64,000 bases of DNA from Chloroflexota bacterium (GTDB lineage Bacteria > Chloroflexota > Anaerolineae > Aggregatilineales > Phototrophicaceae), in NCBI GenBank assembly GCA_013388745.1, contig JACAER010000002.1:1-64000 (forward strand), given 5' to 3'. How positions within the stretch are numbered: position 1 is the first letter of the stretch; the number at the start of each line of letters is the position of its first letter. This document shows, piece by piece, positions 26,316 to 35,955 of the stretch. The position numbers were made by a program, and so were the translations under genes. The notes beneath the pieces are model-generated. The model was given only the letters and a program-made list of their open reading frames with translations, did no database searches and was not told the DNA's origin.

Positions 26316-27293
26316 TTAAATAAAGCGTTGCCGCAGCCAGCTACTGAAACGATCAATGATCGTGACAGCCACCACCAACACTAAAGCTGCGCCAAGTACC
26401 TTATCGTAATCACTGGTGCCGGTGTACTTGAACAGCAGGAAACCCACGCCCCCCGCGCCGACATAGCCCAGAATGGTGGCGTGGCGCACATTGCTCTCGA
26501 AGTAAATGATCGAGTAGGAGATGAACAGCGGGATCGCTTGGGGCATGACAGAGTAAATAAACGTTTGAATGCCTGAGGCCCCGGTTGCACGCACGGCGTT
26601 CACAGGCGCCGGGTCAATCTGTTCGATAGCTTCGGAAAAGACGCGACTGAGCGAGCCAACCGAGCCAAAGGCCAGCGCTAACACGCCGGTAAACGGACCC
26701 AACCCTACCGCCGCTACGAACAGCAGCGCATACACAAGTTCCGGGATTGAACGCATGAAGTTCAGCACAAGACGTATGGTTTGATAAAGAGTGGGATGTG
26801 GCGAGGTGTTGCGTGCTGCCAGCAGCGACAACGGTAGCGACATCACGACCGCCAACAAGGTGCCGATGATCGCCATTTGAATCGTCTCAAAGGTGGCACT
26901 AACGATAGGCAGCCACCCAATTTGTGTCTCATTGCCGAAAACATTGATCGTGCTGGCGGCGATGGTAAAGCTGGCAACCTCTTGTCCAAACACGCTGATG
27001 CTGACCTCACGACTGCGGTCTACCTCAAACTCTGGCGGCAGCATTCGTAGAATGAGGTTGCCCACCGCAATAAAGGGGTCAAAGACTGAAGTCACACGAT
27101 TGGCAGGTCCCGGTCCCACAGCCGATAGACTCCAGCTTAGAATGCCAATAAGCACCAGCCCGATCATCATGCCACGGAACGTCACCTGCGGTAATGGGTT
27201 TAGCAAGCGCTCACGGACTTCATTGGGTTCAAACGGTTTCTTCGTGCTGGCGTCGGCTGGCGGTCGTAGAACAGATGGGTTGAGATTAGCCAT
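26316..27293 (-). CDS. phnE: Phosphonate ABC transporter permease
   Basis: A 325-residue permease with about six membrane segments and the EAA-type loop EAIEQIDPAPVNAVRATGASGIQTF (in part), followed by YIYFESNVRHATILGYVGAGGVG-like sequence typical of PhnE. A periplasmic/extracellular loop lies between the first segments. AAGGAA eight nt before ATG 27293. Partner of PhnC and PhnD; 12 nt after phnC. Confidence 0.93.
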   Translation of the reverse strand: MANLNPSVLRPPADASTKKPFEPNEVRERLLNPLPQVTFRGMMIGLVLIGILSWSLSAVGPGPANRVTSVFDPFIAVGNLILRMLPPEFEVDRSREVSISVFGQEVASFTIAASTINVFGNETQIGWLPIVSATFETIQMAIIGTLLAVVMSLPLSLLAARNTSPHPTLYQTIRLVLNFMRSIPELVYALLFVAAVGLGPFTGVLALAFGSVGSLSRVFSEAIEQIDPAPVNAVRATGASGIQTFIYSVMPQAIPLFISYSIIYFESNVRHATILGYVGAGGVGFLLFKYTGTSDYDKVLGAALVLVVAVTIIDRFSSWLRQRFI

Positions 27294-27305
27294 GAGTAAT
27301 ATTCC

Positions 27306-28103
27306 TTACGCGCTGTTGGCTTCTGCTTCAAATTGGGTGACGCTGCTCACAACAGGGGTAAGCTGGTGATCAAAACGGTAGATGCGGTCCAGCACAGATG
27401 TGGTCAAGGCACCGGGTTCGCCGTCAAATTCCACTTGCCCACGGGCAATGCCGATGATGCGGTCAGCAAATTGACGAGCAAGCTCAACCTGATGAATGTT
27501 AATCAGGGTCAATACCCCGACATCGCGTGCGACACGCGCCAAATCACTCATCACTTGCAGCGAGAGTTCGGGGTCTAAACTGGCTACTGGCTCGTCTGCC
27601 AGCAGAATTTTGGGTTCTTGGGCGATGGCACGGGCAATGGAGACACGTTGTTTTTCACCGCCCGATAAACGATCGGCGCGGAAACTTGCGCGATGCAGCA
27701 TGTTGACCCGTTCAAGACTGTTGATCGCAATCTCTCGATGAGTGCGGTCAAAATAGCCCAATAAGCTGCCCAGGCCGCGGTTATAACCCAGTCTTCCGGT
27801 CAGGACGTTGGTAATGACTGGCAGACGTTCAATGAGGTTGTACTCTTGCCACACAAACCCGATGTGGCGACGGACTAGCCGAAGCTGTTGTTGCCCCATG
27901 CCGCTAATGTTTTCATTGTCGAGGATAATTTCACCGCTGGTGGCGGCTTGTAAGCCATTGATACAACGCAGCAGTGTGGATTTCCCTGCGCCAGAGCGCC
28001 CAATTACCGCAATGATTTCACCCCGTTCGGCACTCAGAGAAATGGATTTTAATGCTTCGTTGCCATTGGGAAATACCACCTGTAAATTCTTGACTTCAAG
28101 CAT
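27306..28103 (-). CDS. phnC: Phosphonate ABC transporter ATP-binding protein
   Basis: A 265-residue ABC ATPase. Walker A GRSGAGKST, the Q-loop WQEYNLIERL, signature LSGGEKQRVSIARAI, Walker B ILLADEPVASLDP and H-loop NIHQVELA are all intact. MLEVKNLQVVFPNG at 28103 matches the family start; ATG 28127 would add eight residues and cannot be excluded since neither has a strong ribosome site. First gene of the phn operon as drawn. Confidence 0.93.
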   Translation of the reverse strand: MLEVKNLQVVFPNGNEALKSISLSAERGEIIAVIGRSGAGKSTLLRCINGLQAATSGEIILDNENISGMGQQQLRLVRRHIGFVWQEYNLIERLPVITNVLTGRLGYNRGLGSLLGYFDRTHREIAINSLERVNMLHRASFRADRLSGGEKQRVSIARAIAQEPKILLADEPVASLDPELSLQVMSDLARVARDVGVLTLINIHQVELARQFADRIIGIARGQVEFDGEPGALTTSVLDRIYRFDHQLTPVVSSVTQFEAEANSA

Positions 28104-28635
28104 ATTCGATTGTCCAACTTTATTCATTGATAGAGGGTGGTTCGTACTAAACTCCTTGACGCGGTCAGACACGAATTTAATGGGGGAATGTCAAATGAGA
28201 GTGAAAGATAGATTAAGTTCATAGTTGATTGCGTAAGGAGTTATTTAATCTTGTCGCAGGGATACAATGCAAAGAATCGAAGGCCAACGACGGCCTTCGA
28301 GCACTGTGCTAACGTTCAAAGGTGGGCATAAAGCGCAGCGCCGCAGCCAACCCGATTTGCAGCAGCGCCGCCCCTATCGCCGCCTGCCCCAACAAAGCGA
28401 CGATGACATACAGGATGACCTGTGTGCTCTGACACTGGATGTGGATGCGTGGATGCGGTTGCTTACGGGTGCATTGAGTCAGAAAATCATCCCGAAATCG
28501 CTCATGCCGCCGTCCGCGAAACCCCGCCCGACGATGGCACGCCCGTTTTGACCTATCTGCCACAAGTCGGGAAAAGGGTCAATGCTCACCACAATTTCTG
28601 CGGATACCTTGTTCCAGCTTCCATTGTCCGTTTCT
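28104..28635. other. Intergenic region upstream of phnC with hairpin and possible gene remnant
   Basis: It must hold the phn promoter, but I find only an isolated TTGACA (28189-28194, minus strand) without a matching -10. A 9-bp hairpin TCGAAGGCC/GGCCTTCGA lies at 28277-28300. On the minus strand 28309-28563 ends in a hydrophobic stretch (VILYVIVALLGQAAIGAALL) and a neighbouring frame reads like coding sequence (VVSIDPFPDLWQIGQ), so this may be the wreck of a former gene. No intact gene is supported. Confidence 0.35.
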
Positions 28636-30426
28636 TCACTCTACAACTGGCAGCAGCACCTTCGACGTATGCGCCACCTGGATAATTGGCTGGCCCTGGG
28701 CAGGGATGCGAGTAAACGTCTCGGCATCGGCCCCCGCGATGGCGATGCGGATGCGATGCCCGGATCGAATCAATACTGAGGTAGGTTGCAGCGTTATTGC
28801 TAACGTGACGAATTCCCCAATCGGCAGCGGTGAAGCATCCGCTCGCATGTAGCTGTGGTGCGGCACATGAGGGGCTTCATCGGGGCGAAGGATTTCCTTC
28901 AGAGCACGATGAATGCCACGCAATTGACCTTCGGTAATATAGCGCACTACACCGTACTCATCGACATCCTCCACATAGACGAAGAACGCGCCATCCTCAG
29001 ATGTTGACATCAGATCCAGATAGGCGACCGGATACCCGGTGATTTCCATATCCTGCGCAAGTGGCGCAGACGTATAGCACAGCAGGCGCTTATCGGCCTC
29101 GGCGCGGTTGGGGTAGACCAGTGGGCGCGCCATCTGCGTGTGCCAACGGTTAGTGAGGCCTGTGCTAGCCTTGAAATCCACCACGTAGCGGTCGGGGGCG
29201 CTGCCTGTTGGGGCGGGTTGGGGCGCAAAACCCCCCTGCGGTTGCAGATACCAGGTCTCGACTCTGGACTGTGGCAGTGGGAACTGCTCAGTGCGTTTCC
29301 AGGTATCTGTGCCGAGTGTCTGATAGAAGATGACCTTACCTTGCGGTGGCGCATCCTGCGCCAGTGTCTGGTCGAAGAACTGCAATATTGCATCCCACTG
29401 GCGCTGTTTGGGTGGATGCGCAGGGCCATTCGCCTTGCGGTAGGGGCTGCCGTCGTGCGTCATCTCGTGCTTCCATGTGCCGATGACCACAACTTGCGGA
29501 TTGGGATGACGCCGATAGGTGCGCAGAGCGGCTTCGGCAGTGGCGCCATCGAGCCAGCTTGCCCATGAGAACACCGGCACACTGCTGGCAGCAATCCGGT
29601 CCTCGTGTGGGAAAATGCTCATATCATCCAGCGTTACACCTGTGTTGCCGAAAGGGTCATCGCGGAAGGTGATAGCACGCATAGCAGCAAAGATATCGGT
29701 GTTGCCTTTGTGCTGCGCAAATGCGCGCGCCAGCAGCGCTCCATCCTTGTCCTCATCCACAGCACGCACGCTCTTGGTCATCAGGCGTGCTAACCGAGGG
29801 AAAAGTCCAGATGGCTTACCACTATCGAGCAGGGTGTTGCTGGTGCTCCAAGCCCGCATAAATGCCTCGTTGAAAATACCGCCGGGCGCGACGATATCGG
29901 CGTAGATGTCATACTCAATCTCCTGGGGAATGACCCCACACACGGTGGGCCGACCACAGGTTGTCAGACGCAGCGCTGCTGCGCCTTCATACGAGATGCC
30001 ATATGCGCCAACGCGCCCATTGCTCCAAGGCTGAGCGGTAATCCACGCCGCCACCTCGCAGTAATCGCTAACTTCTTCAGGTGTCCAGGGATGCTGGCTA
30101 ATTCCAAAAGAGGCCCCTGTACCACGCACATCCATTATCACTACCGCAAATCCCCGTGCCATCAGCGCCTTTGGAACATCCTCACGCGGGCCAATCGGCG
30201 CTTTGTTGGGCGGGCTTGGTATCCGTAACTTTAGGCTGCGCCAATAACGTGCCATCACCAGCACAGTGGGCAAGCGTTTCCCTTCAGTGCCTTTGGGCAG
30301 CATGATGTCAACAGCGATTTTCGTGTCATCGCGCATCGGCAAATATCTTGAACTGCTGATGACCCCCTCATAGCGGCTGGCGGGCGGTCTGGCGAACAGG
30401 TCATCGAAACTGCGTAAGACCGTCAT
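28636..30426 (-). CDS. CocE/NonD family hydrolase (X-Pro dipeptidyl-peptidase-like)
   Basis: A 596-residue alpha/beta hydrolase of the CocE/NonD group. The N-terminal catalytic domain has the DVRGTGASFG block, the nucleophile Ser in VGAYGISYEG, and an acid/His lid region; the C-terminal beta-sandwich (X-Pro dipeptidyl-peptidase C-terminal domain) contains the SAPLAQDMEITGYPVAYLDL and GHRIRIAIAGADAETFTR-like strands. No signal peptide. Start overlaps the PadR regulator stop as ATGA, so the regulator probably controls this hydrolase. Substrate (ester or amide) unknown. Confidence 0.85.
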   Translation of the reverse strand: MTVLRSFDDLFARPPASRYEGVISSSRYLPMRDDTKIAVDIMLPKGTEGKRLPTVLVMARYWRSLKLRIPSPPNKAPIGPREDVPKALMARGFAVVIMDVRGTGASFGISQHPWTPEEVSDYCEVAAWITAQPWSNGRVGAYGISYEGAAALRLTTCGRPTVCGVIPQEIEYDIYADIVAPGGIFNEAFMRAWSTSNTLLDSGKPSGLFPRLARLMTKSVRAVDEDKDGALLARAFAQHKGNTDIFAAMRAITFRDDPFGNTGVTLDDMSIFPHEDRIAASSVPVFSWASWLDGATAEAALRTYRRHPNPQVVVIGTWKHEMTHDGSPYRKANGPAHPPKQRQWDAILQFFDQTLAQDAPPQGKVIFYQTLGTDTWKRTEQFPLPQSRVETWYLQPQGGFAPQPAPTGSAPDRYVVDFKASTGLTNRWHTQMARPLVYPNRAEADKRLLCYTSAPLAQDMEITGYPVAYLDLMSTSEDGAFFVYVEDVDEYGVVRYITEGQLRGIHRALKEILRPDEAPHVPHHSYMRADASPLPIGEFVTLAITLQPTSVLIRSGHRIRIAIAGADAETFTRIPAQGQPIIQVAHTSKVLLPVVE

Positions 30427-31004
30427 GGGCTGTTCCCCTCTTTTTGATGCACATCAAATTCGGCTTCAATGCGTGCAATGGCTTCATCGAGCCAGCGTAT
30501 GTAGGCTTCTTCCATCAGTTCTCCGTTGCGGCGAGCGATCTCCCACATCAGGGCATCGCGCGCAAGGTCAGGGTTGTCAGCGCGCCCTGCGGCGATTTGC
30601 TCCACAATATCTCCGCGTAGCACATCAAGCTGCTGCTGATGCAGCGCCCGCTGCAAGTGCAGCTGCATCAGCACAGTTGCTTTATCCAGTTGCGCGCTGA
30701 AGAACAGACGCACGATAAGCGCGTCTTTCGTCGGCTCAATCTCGGTCATAGGTTGTGCCAACCATGCCAGCAAGTCGTTGCGCCCTGCGGATGTAATGTG
30801 ATATAAGCGGCGGTCTGGCCGGTTATCCTGCTCTTGGATTTCAGAACGCGCTAAGCTGCTTTTCTCCAGGCTGTCCAGCGTTCGATAGACCTGACTGCTA
30901 TGGGCGTGCCAAAAATGCCGCGTGGTTTGGTCTACCCATTGTTTGAGTTGATAACCCGTCAGTGGCCTATAGTTCAACCCGCCAAGCAGCACATACTTCA
31001 GCAT
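30423..31004 (-). CDS. PadR family transcriptional regulator
   Basis: A 193-residue winged-helix regulator with N-terminal PadR domain (MLKYVLLGGLNYRPLTGYQLKQW, in part; SSQVYRTLDSLEKSSL; DRRLYHITSAGR) and a C-terminal alpha-helical dimerisation domain (Vir_act_alpha_C type). AAGGGAG precedes ATG 31004. Coupled to the CocE/NonD gene; likely a ligand-responsive repressor of this two-gene unit, by family habit. Confidence 0.88.
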   Translation of the reverse strand: MLKYVLLGGLNYRPLTGYQLKQWVDQTTRHFWHAHSSQVYRTLDSLEKSSLARSEIQEQDNRPDRRLYHITSAGRNDLLAWLAQPMTEIEPTKDALIVRLFFSAQLDKATVLMQLHLQRALHQQQLDVLRGDIVEQIAAGRADNPDLARDALMWEIARRNGELMEEAYIRWLDEAIARIEAEFDVHQKEGNSP

Positions 31005-31024
31005 ACTACTCCCTTTTGAGATTG

Positions 31025-31052
31025 ATTATACACGTAAAATTATATTAAACAA
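31025..31052 (-). promoter_or_regulatory. Promoter of the padR-hydrolase operon
   Basis: Minus-strand TTGTTT (31047-31052) and TATAAT (31025-31030) are 16 bp apart, about 20 nt ahead of the padR start. The AT-rich spacer contains ATATAATTTTACGTGTATAAT-like partly symmetric sequence that could hold the PadR operator. Confidence 0.55.
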
Positions 31053-31205
31053 GTGGAATATCACGCCTCTCTGGCCTGCGTATTTACCAGATTACGTTCA
31101 ACCACTCTCTCCGACCATTCGAAAGCGCATCTTATGTCCAATCTGGACTGTTAGCCTTTTCTACGGGTCACCGACTAAAGGTCAGACAATCACTCATGAG
31201 TCGTT

Positions 31206-31481
31206 GTGAACGGGTACGGCAAGATTTACGAGATTACCGGCACGCGATCCTTTCACATTGCGCCGAAAGTGATCCGTGATGAAGAAACGTATGCCGCCTA
31301 TCTCAGACGGCTGGAAAGGAAGGAAAAGAGCCAGCGGCATACAGGCAGCGCACGCTGGCAAGAATCGCAGATGAACAAACTACCTGAGGTGCGGATATCT
31401 GGGGCAGCACAGCTTGAGATTGCTGCTGCGCTGCCCGACCGTCCGTTTTTAGATGCCGACGCTGTGGCCCATTTTTTGTAG
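31206..31481 (+). CDS. Small hypothetical ORF
   Basis: A 91-codon frame starting with GTG and ending 33 nt inside the 3' end of copA. The product is rich in Arg and Lys in the middle ([14 protein letters not shown]) and I do not recognise it. There is no clear ribosome site. It may be a remnant of a larger gene or not real. Confidence 0.25.
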   Translation: MNGYGKIYEITGTRSFHIAPKVIRDEETYAAYLRRLERKEKSQRHTGSARWQESQMNKLPEVRISGAAQLEIAAALPDRPFLDADAVAHFL

Positions 31482-33989
31482 GGGGGCTGCCTGTGGCAGC
31501 GTTGTCGCGCTCTGCAATCGCTTGCTGCGCAGACGAAGACTGTTACTCACCACAAACACACTGGAGAAAGCCATCGCCGCCGCGGCCAGCGCTGGCACCA
31601 GCAGCCCGGCCATCGCCACCGGGATCAGCACAATGTTATAGATGAACGCCCAGAACAGATTCTGGTAAATCGTGCGCATTGTCGCCTTGCTCAACTCAAT
31701 CGCCCGCACCACGCCCTTCAGCTCGCCGCTCATCAGCGTCACGTCGCTGGCTTCCATGGCGATATCTGTGCCGGTCCCGATGGCGATGCCGACATCAGCC
31801 TGCGCCAGCGCCGGCGCGTCGTTGATGCCGTCGCCCACCATCCCGACTTTGTGCGCGCCGCTTTGCAGCGATTTCACGGCTTCGGCCTTTTGTCCCGGCA
31901 GCACTTCGGCCAGCACACGCGCAATGCCGACTTCGCGCGCGATGGCCTGCGCGGTTTTTTCGTTGTCGCCGGTAATCATCACCACTTCCAGCCCCATCGC
32001 TTGCAGCGCCTGAATCGCCTCGCGCGAGCCAGGCTTAACCGTGTCGGCGATGCCAATCACCCCCGCCGCCGCGCCATCCACCGCCACCAGCACCGCCGTG
32101 CGCGCCTGCGCTTGCAGCGTGTCTACCTGCGCGCTGTCCACAGCGATCCCTTGTTCGCGCAGATAACGCGGGCTGCCGACCAGCACGTTTTTGCCGTCAA
32201 TCGTCGCGCGAATGCCGCGCCCCGATTCGGCCTCGAAGCTCTGTGGCTGACTCAAGTTCAACCCTTTATCCTGCGCGTGCTGCACCACCGCCTGCCCCAG
32301 GGGATGCTCGCTGCCGCGTTCGGCAGAAGCCGCCAACCGCAGCAGGTCCTCGGCGTTGTAGCCGTTGAGCGCGATCACATCGGTCACGCTGGGCTGTCCG
32401 CGCGTGATGGTGCCCGTTTTGTCCAGCGCGATCACTTTCAGGCGCTGCGCGTTTTCCAGCGCTTCGCTGTTTTTGAACAGCGTGCCCATCTCTGCGCCTT
32501 TGCCCGTGCCGACCATGACGGCTGTCGGCGTCGCCAGACCAAGCGCGCACGGGCAGGCGATCACCAGCACGGCGACAGCGTGAATCATCGCGGCTGTGAA
32601 ACCGCTCTGGCCGATCATCAGCCAGCCCAAGAAGGTCATCGTGGCCAAAACCAGCACGATCGGCACGAAAACGCCCGATACCTGGTCGGCGATGCGCTGA
32701 ATCGGCGCTTTCGACCCCTGCGCCTGCTCCACCAGCCGGATAATCTGCGCCAGCGCGGTTTGCGCGCCCACATGTGTAGCTTCGACCAGCAGGCGGCCCT
32801 GTTTATTGACCGTCGCGCCGATCACGCTGCTGCCCACGGCTTTGTTCACCGGCAGGCTTTCGCCCGTCAGCATCGATTCATCGACTGCCGAACGGCCTTC
32901 GATCACCACCCCGTCTACCGGGATACGTGCGCCGGGACGCACGACGATCACATCGCCTTCGATTACGTCGTCGATGTTGACTTCAACTTCCTGCCCAGCG
33001 CGCTGCAAAATCGCCGTGCGCGGCGTCAGCCCCATCAGCTTCTTGATGGCTTCGCTGGTGCGGCCTTTGGCGCGCGCTTCCAGCAGTTTGCCGAGCGTAA
33101 TCAATGTCAGAATCACCGCCGCCGTCTCGAAGTACACGTGTCCTTGCAGCGCTTCGATGTTCAACACGATGCCCAGCAGTACCACCAGGCTGTAGATATA
33201 GGCCGCCAGCGAGCCGATAGCGATCAGTGTATCCATGCCCGTTGTGCCGTTGCGCGCGGCTTTCCACGCGCCGACGATATACTGCCGCCCGACGATCACC
33301 TGTACAGGCGTCGCCAACAGGCCAAACAAAAACGGCCACCATCCCCACATGAACCAGGGGACATCTGCCGCGGCGCTGCCACCCATCGCCATCCCCGCCA
33401 TGCCAGCGCCGCTCGGTTCGACATAGCTCAACATAGCGATGTCGCGCGCCATACTCAGAACGAACAGCGGGAGCGTGAACAGCGCGCCGATCAACACCAG
33501 CCGTTTCTGGCGCTGGATTTCGGCCTCGCGCGCCGCGCGTTCAGCGTCTTCGGGCTGCGCGGCGTTGGATAAATCCAGCACGCCGTAGCCTGCGGCTTCC
33601 ACCGCTTTCACCAGATCGCTGCGGCGCACGCTGCCGGGTAGATACGTCACGCTGGCCTTTTCGCTTGCCAGATTGACATTGACGCTCAGCACGCCTGCGG
33701 CTTTGCTGATGGCGCGCTCGACATTGCGCACGCACGACGCGCAGGTCATGCCGGTGATCGGCACTTCAATCGTGGCCTGCGCCACGCCGTAACCCGCGCC
33801 AGAGACGCGCTCAATAATTCTGTTGACATCTGTCAGTGCCGGATCATAGCTCACGCTCGCGCGTTCGGTAGCGAGGTTGACATTAGCTTCGGCCACGCCT
33901 TCGGTTTTGTTCAGCGCGCGTTCGACATTGCGCACGCACGACGCACAGGTCATGCCGGTAATCGGCAGTTCAATGTGTTGTACTGACAT
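31449..33989 (-). CDS. copA: Cu(+)-exporting P1B-type ATPase
   Basis: An 846-residue heavy-metal ATPase. Two N-terminal metal-binding domains each have MTCASC (Cys15/Cys18 and Cys83/Cys86); then eight membrane segments with the CPC ion site in [15 protein letters not shown], the TGES actuator loop, the phosphorylated Asp in DKTGTI, the SEHPLG motif and [10 protein letters not shown] hinge. The Met-rich [11 protein letters not shown] loop between early segments is common in copper pumps. Last gene of a leftward operon with copZ, the TauE-like gene and a MerR regulator; CopA pumps copper out of the cytoplasm. Confidence 0.95.
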   Translation of the reverse strand: MSVQHIELPITGMTCASCVRNVERALNKTEGVAEANVNLATERASVSYDPALTDVNRIIERVSGAGYGVAQATIEVPITGMTCASCVRNVERAISKAAGVLSVNVNLASEKASVTYLPGSVRRSDLVKAVEAAGYGVLDLSNAAQPEDAERAAREAEIQRQKRLVLIGALFTLPLFVLSMARDIAMLSYVEPSGAGMAGMAMGGSAAADVPWFMWGWWPFLFGLLATPVQVIVGRQYIVGAWKAARNGTTGMDTLIAIGSLAAYIYSLVVLLGIVLNIEALQGHVYFETAAVILTLITLGKLLEARAKGRTSEAIKKLMGLTPRTAILQRAGQEVEVNIDDVIEGDVIVVRPGARIPVDGVVIEGRSAVDESMLTGESLPVNKAVGSSVIGATVNKQGRLLVEATHVGAQTALAQIIRLVEQAQGSKAPIQRIADQVSGVFVPIVLVLATMTFLGWLMIGQSGFTAAMIHAVAVLVIACPCALGLATPTAVMVGTGKGAEMGTLFKNSEALENAQRLKVIALDKTGTITRGQPSVTDVIALNGYNAEDLLRLAASAERGSEHPLGQAVVQHAQDKGLNLSQPQSFEAESGRGIRATIDGKNVLVGSPRYLREQGIAVDSAQVDTLQAQARTAVLVAVDGAAAGVIGIADTVKPGSREAIQALQAMGLEVVMITGDNEKTAQAIAREVGIARVLAEVLPGQKAEAVKSLQSGAHKVGMVGDGINDAPALAQADVGIAIGTGTDIAMEASDVTLMSGELKGVVRAIELSKATMRTIYQNLFWAFIYNIVLIPVAMAGLLVPALAAAAMAFSSVFVVSNSLRLRSKRLQSATTLPQAAPLQKMGHSVGI

Positions 33990-34011
33990 CCCAGTTTCGC
34001 TTTCTGCACAC

Positions 34012-34218
34012 TCAGGCGATCGCGTACCCCGCTTTTTGGATCGCCTCGATCATTTGCTTTTCGTTGACTTCTTGTTCGTCAAATTCCACTTCGGCGCTGG
34101 CCTTGGCGTAATTGACGCGCGCTGTTTTGACTCCCGGCAAATCTTCCAGCGCGCCTTCGACGTTCATGGCGCAGGAAACACAGTGCATCCCTTTAATCTG
34201 AAACTTCTTCTTCGTCAT
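34012..34218 (-). CDS. copZ: Copper chaperone CopZ-like heavy-metal-associated protein
   Basis: A 68-residue ferredoxin-like HMA domain with MHCVSC in place of the commoner MTCxxC, and the usual KAGY C-terminal motif. Such proteins carry Cu(I) to CopA. It lies 22 nt upstream of copA and 53 nt after the TauE-like gene. Confidence 0.88.
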   Translation of the reverse strand: MTKKKFQIKGMHCVSCAMNVEGALEDLPGVKTARVNYAKASAEVEFDEQEVNEKQMIEAIQKAGYAIA

Positions 34219-34271
34219 TTCTTACTGCTCCTCAGCGCTTCCTCTGATGTTTTTCTACTGTGGCGCCTGGC

Positions 34272-35357
34272 TTATGACGATGTGGCGCTTGCGTCGCTGA
34301 TGCGAATCACGCCCGTATACATGCCCATACCGCAGCTAAAATACAGGTCGCCGGGCGGCAGCGCCGGCACGTCGATCACGACTTCACCCGTCAGCGGCAG
34401 TTCGCGCATAATGCCCAGACTCGGTATCGTAAAAATGCGGGTACAGCTTAAAGTGTCATGGGTCACCAGCCGCACGCGCAGCGCTTGGCCGCTCTGTGCT
34501 GTCCAGTTGGGCGGCGCATAGCCGTCGTCCAGGGCATTGATGCGCACTTCCTGCACCCCCCCCACGATTTCGGCCTGCACGGGCGCCGGCCCGCCGATCA
34601 TCGCCGCGATCAGGTTGCGCGGCGCCAGCGGCGAACCCATCAGGCTCAGCGCGGTATCTACCGAAAGCGCGCCCAAAAACAGCACCAGCAGGGCAGTCAG
34701 CATCACGAACGTCGGCTGCAACTTGCCGCGCACCTGTGTCGCCAGAAAACCCAGCACAAAAAAGGTGGGCGACGTGCCCAGCACAAAGGCGAACATGATG
34801 GCCGCACCCCACAGCGCGCTGCCGGTGCTCACCGCCAGAATCGCCATCGCCTGGGTCGTGCCGCAGGGGATCAGCACGGTGAGCACACCCAGAATCCCCG
34901 GCGCGAACACATCGCTGCTTTTGGACTGCTTGCGCACCAGGCGCGTCACAAATTTGGGCGGCTGTAGGGCAAAATAGCGGAATATCGGATGCAGGTTGAG
35001 CATATTGAGCGCTGTGCCGATCATGAACACACCGGCGATGATCTGCATAATGGCCTGCGTCGTCGGCGCAAGCTGCGCCATCGAGCCGAGCGCGCCCAGC
35101 AAAAAGCCCAACACGGTATGCGCCAGCAGCTTTGCGCCCAAAAACACCGCTACCGGCAGCGCTGTCTGCGACATCTGCACGCCCGTGAGCTGCCGCTGTT
35201 TGGCTTTGGCCCGCTTGCCCACGACTTTATGCTGCGCCACAGTGACGGGCGACAGCTTCGCCAGCGCGGTCGCCAACAGCCCACCCTGTACCGCTAAACA
35301 GGTCAATCCGCCTGTAGTCAGCCCTGTGATAAAAATCACCCACAAATCGATATTCAT
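34272..35357 (-). CDS. TauE/SafE (UreH)-like membrane protein fused to cupredoxin-like domain
   Basis: A 361-residue protein. Residues about 1-235 form six to seven membrane segments of the sulfite exporter TauE/SafE / DsbD-transmembrane-like group (GLTTGGLTCLAVQGG; LIPCGTTQAMAI with a Cys in each half, as in thiol-electron or metal transporters). Residues about 255-355 are a cupredoxin-like beta-sandwich with DTLSCTRIF and YFSCGMGMYTG, which supply Cys and Met ligands typical of copper sites. Co-transcribed with the MerR regulator (ATGA overlap) and copZ-copA, so a role in copper handling or efflux is likely. Confidence 0.75.
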   Translation of the reverse strand: MNIDLWVIFITGLTTGGLTCLAVQGGLLATALAKLSPVTVAQHKVVGKRAKAKQRQLTGVQMSQTALPVAVFLGAKLLAHTVLGFLLGALGSMAQLAPTTQAIMQIIAGVFMIGTALNMLNLHPIFRYFALQPPKFVTRLVRKQSKSSDVFAPGILGVLTVLIPCGTTQAMAILAVSTGSALWGAAIMFAFVLGTSPTFFVLGFLATQVRGKLQPTFVMLTALLVLFLGALSVDTALSLMGSPLAPRNLIAAMIGGPAPVQAEIVGGVQEVRINALDDGYAPPNWTAQSGQALRVRLVTHDTLSCTRIFTIPSLGIMRELPLTGEVVIDVPALPPGDLYFSCGMGMYTGVIRISDASATSS

Positions 35358-35773
35358 AGTCCGTCCTCATCCTCCAGACTGTCCAGAATCGGGCAGTCAT
35401 GCACCGAGCCTGCGTCACCAGGGCAGATATCCAGGAGCTTAAGCAGGGCGTGGCGCATAGCGTGCAGTGCTGCCAGTTTTTCGTCAATATCGGCCACTTT
35501 GGCTTCGACCAACAGCCGCACATCGCCGCGTGTGGCGTCTGGCGCGGTTTGCAGTTCCAGCAGCCGTTTGATTTCGTTTAATGAAAAGCCCACCGCCTGC
35601 GCGCGCTTGATAAAGCGGACGCGGCGCACGGTCGCCGGGGTAAACAGGCAGTAGCCCGAAGTCGAACGCAGCGGCTCCGGCAGCAGGCCGTTACGCTCAT
35701 AAAAACGGATGGTTTCGCGGTTGACGCCGCCCAATTTTGCTAATTCGCCGCGTGTGAGTTCGGTTTCACTCAT
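35354..35773 (-). CDS. MerR family regulator, copper/heavy-metal type
   Basis: A 139-residue MerR protein: N-terminal winged helix (TRGELAKLGGVNRETIRFYERNGLL, in part), coiled-coil dimer helix, and a C-terminal metal loop CPGDAGSVHDCPIL with two Cys nine residues apart. In CueR the loop is CPGDxxxxCPI with seven between, so a Cu(I)-type sensor with a slightly longer loop is likely. GAGGAA precedes ATG 35773. Heads the operon and binds the 20-bp-spacer promoter at 35845-35876. Confidence 0.88.
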   Translation of the reverse strand: MSETELTRGELAKLGGVNRETIRFYERNGLLPEPLRSTSGYCLFTPATVRRVRFIKRAQAVGFSLNEIKRLLELQTAPDATRGDVRLLVEAKVADIDEKLAALHAMRHALLKLLDICPGDAGSVHDCPILDSLEDEDGL

Positions 35774-35844
35774 CAGATCATTCCTCGTTTCGCGCTGCGG
35801 CGTACCCTGTACCACAACACAGAGTGCAGCCATATGCTGAAATT

Positions 35845-35876
35845 ACTATAAACCCTGTATCAAGGTACAAGGTCAA
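35845..35876 (-). promoter_or_regulatory. MerR-type promoter and operator of the copper operon
   Basis: Minus-strand TTGACC (35871-35876) and TATAGT (35845-35850) are 20 bp apart, the stretched spacing typical of MerR promoters. The dyad ACCCTGTA-N6-TACAAGGT at 35852-35873 lies in the spacer, with one mismatch between arms. Confidence 0.8.
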
Positions 35877-35916
35877 GAGGTAGTTTTTCCCTGTCACACA
35901 GTAGTGTATAGTTAAC

Positions 35917-35955
35917 ACCCTGTTGTTTAGTACAGCCATTTGGCGGGATTATAGT
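35917..35955 (+). promoter_or_regulatory. Second MerR-operator-like half site near the O-antigen ligase gene
   Basis: ACCCTGTT-N6-TACAG (35917-35935) repeats the left arm and the start of the right arm of the copper operator in the same spacing, and TATAGT lies at 35950-35955. It may be a decayed or second regulator site facing right. Confidence 0.35.

Noticed and set aside
31851..33572. 573-codon open frame on the plus strand
   Set aside because: It is the complement of copA in a GC-rich genome; no domain, no ribosome site.
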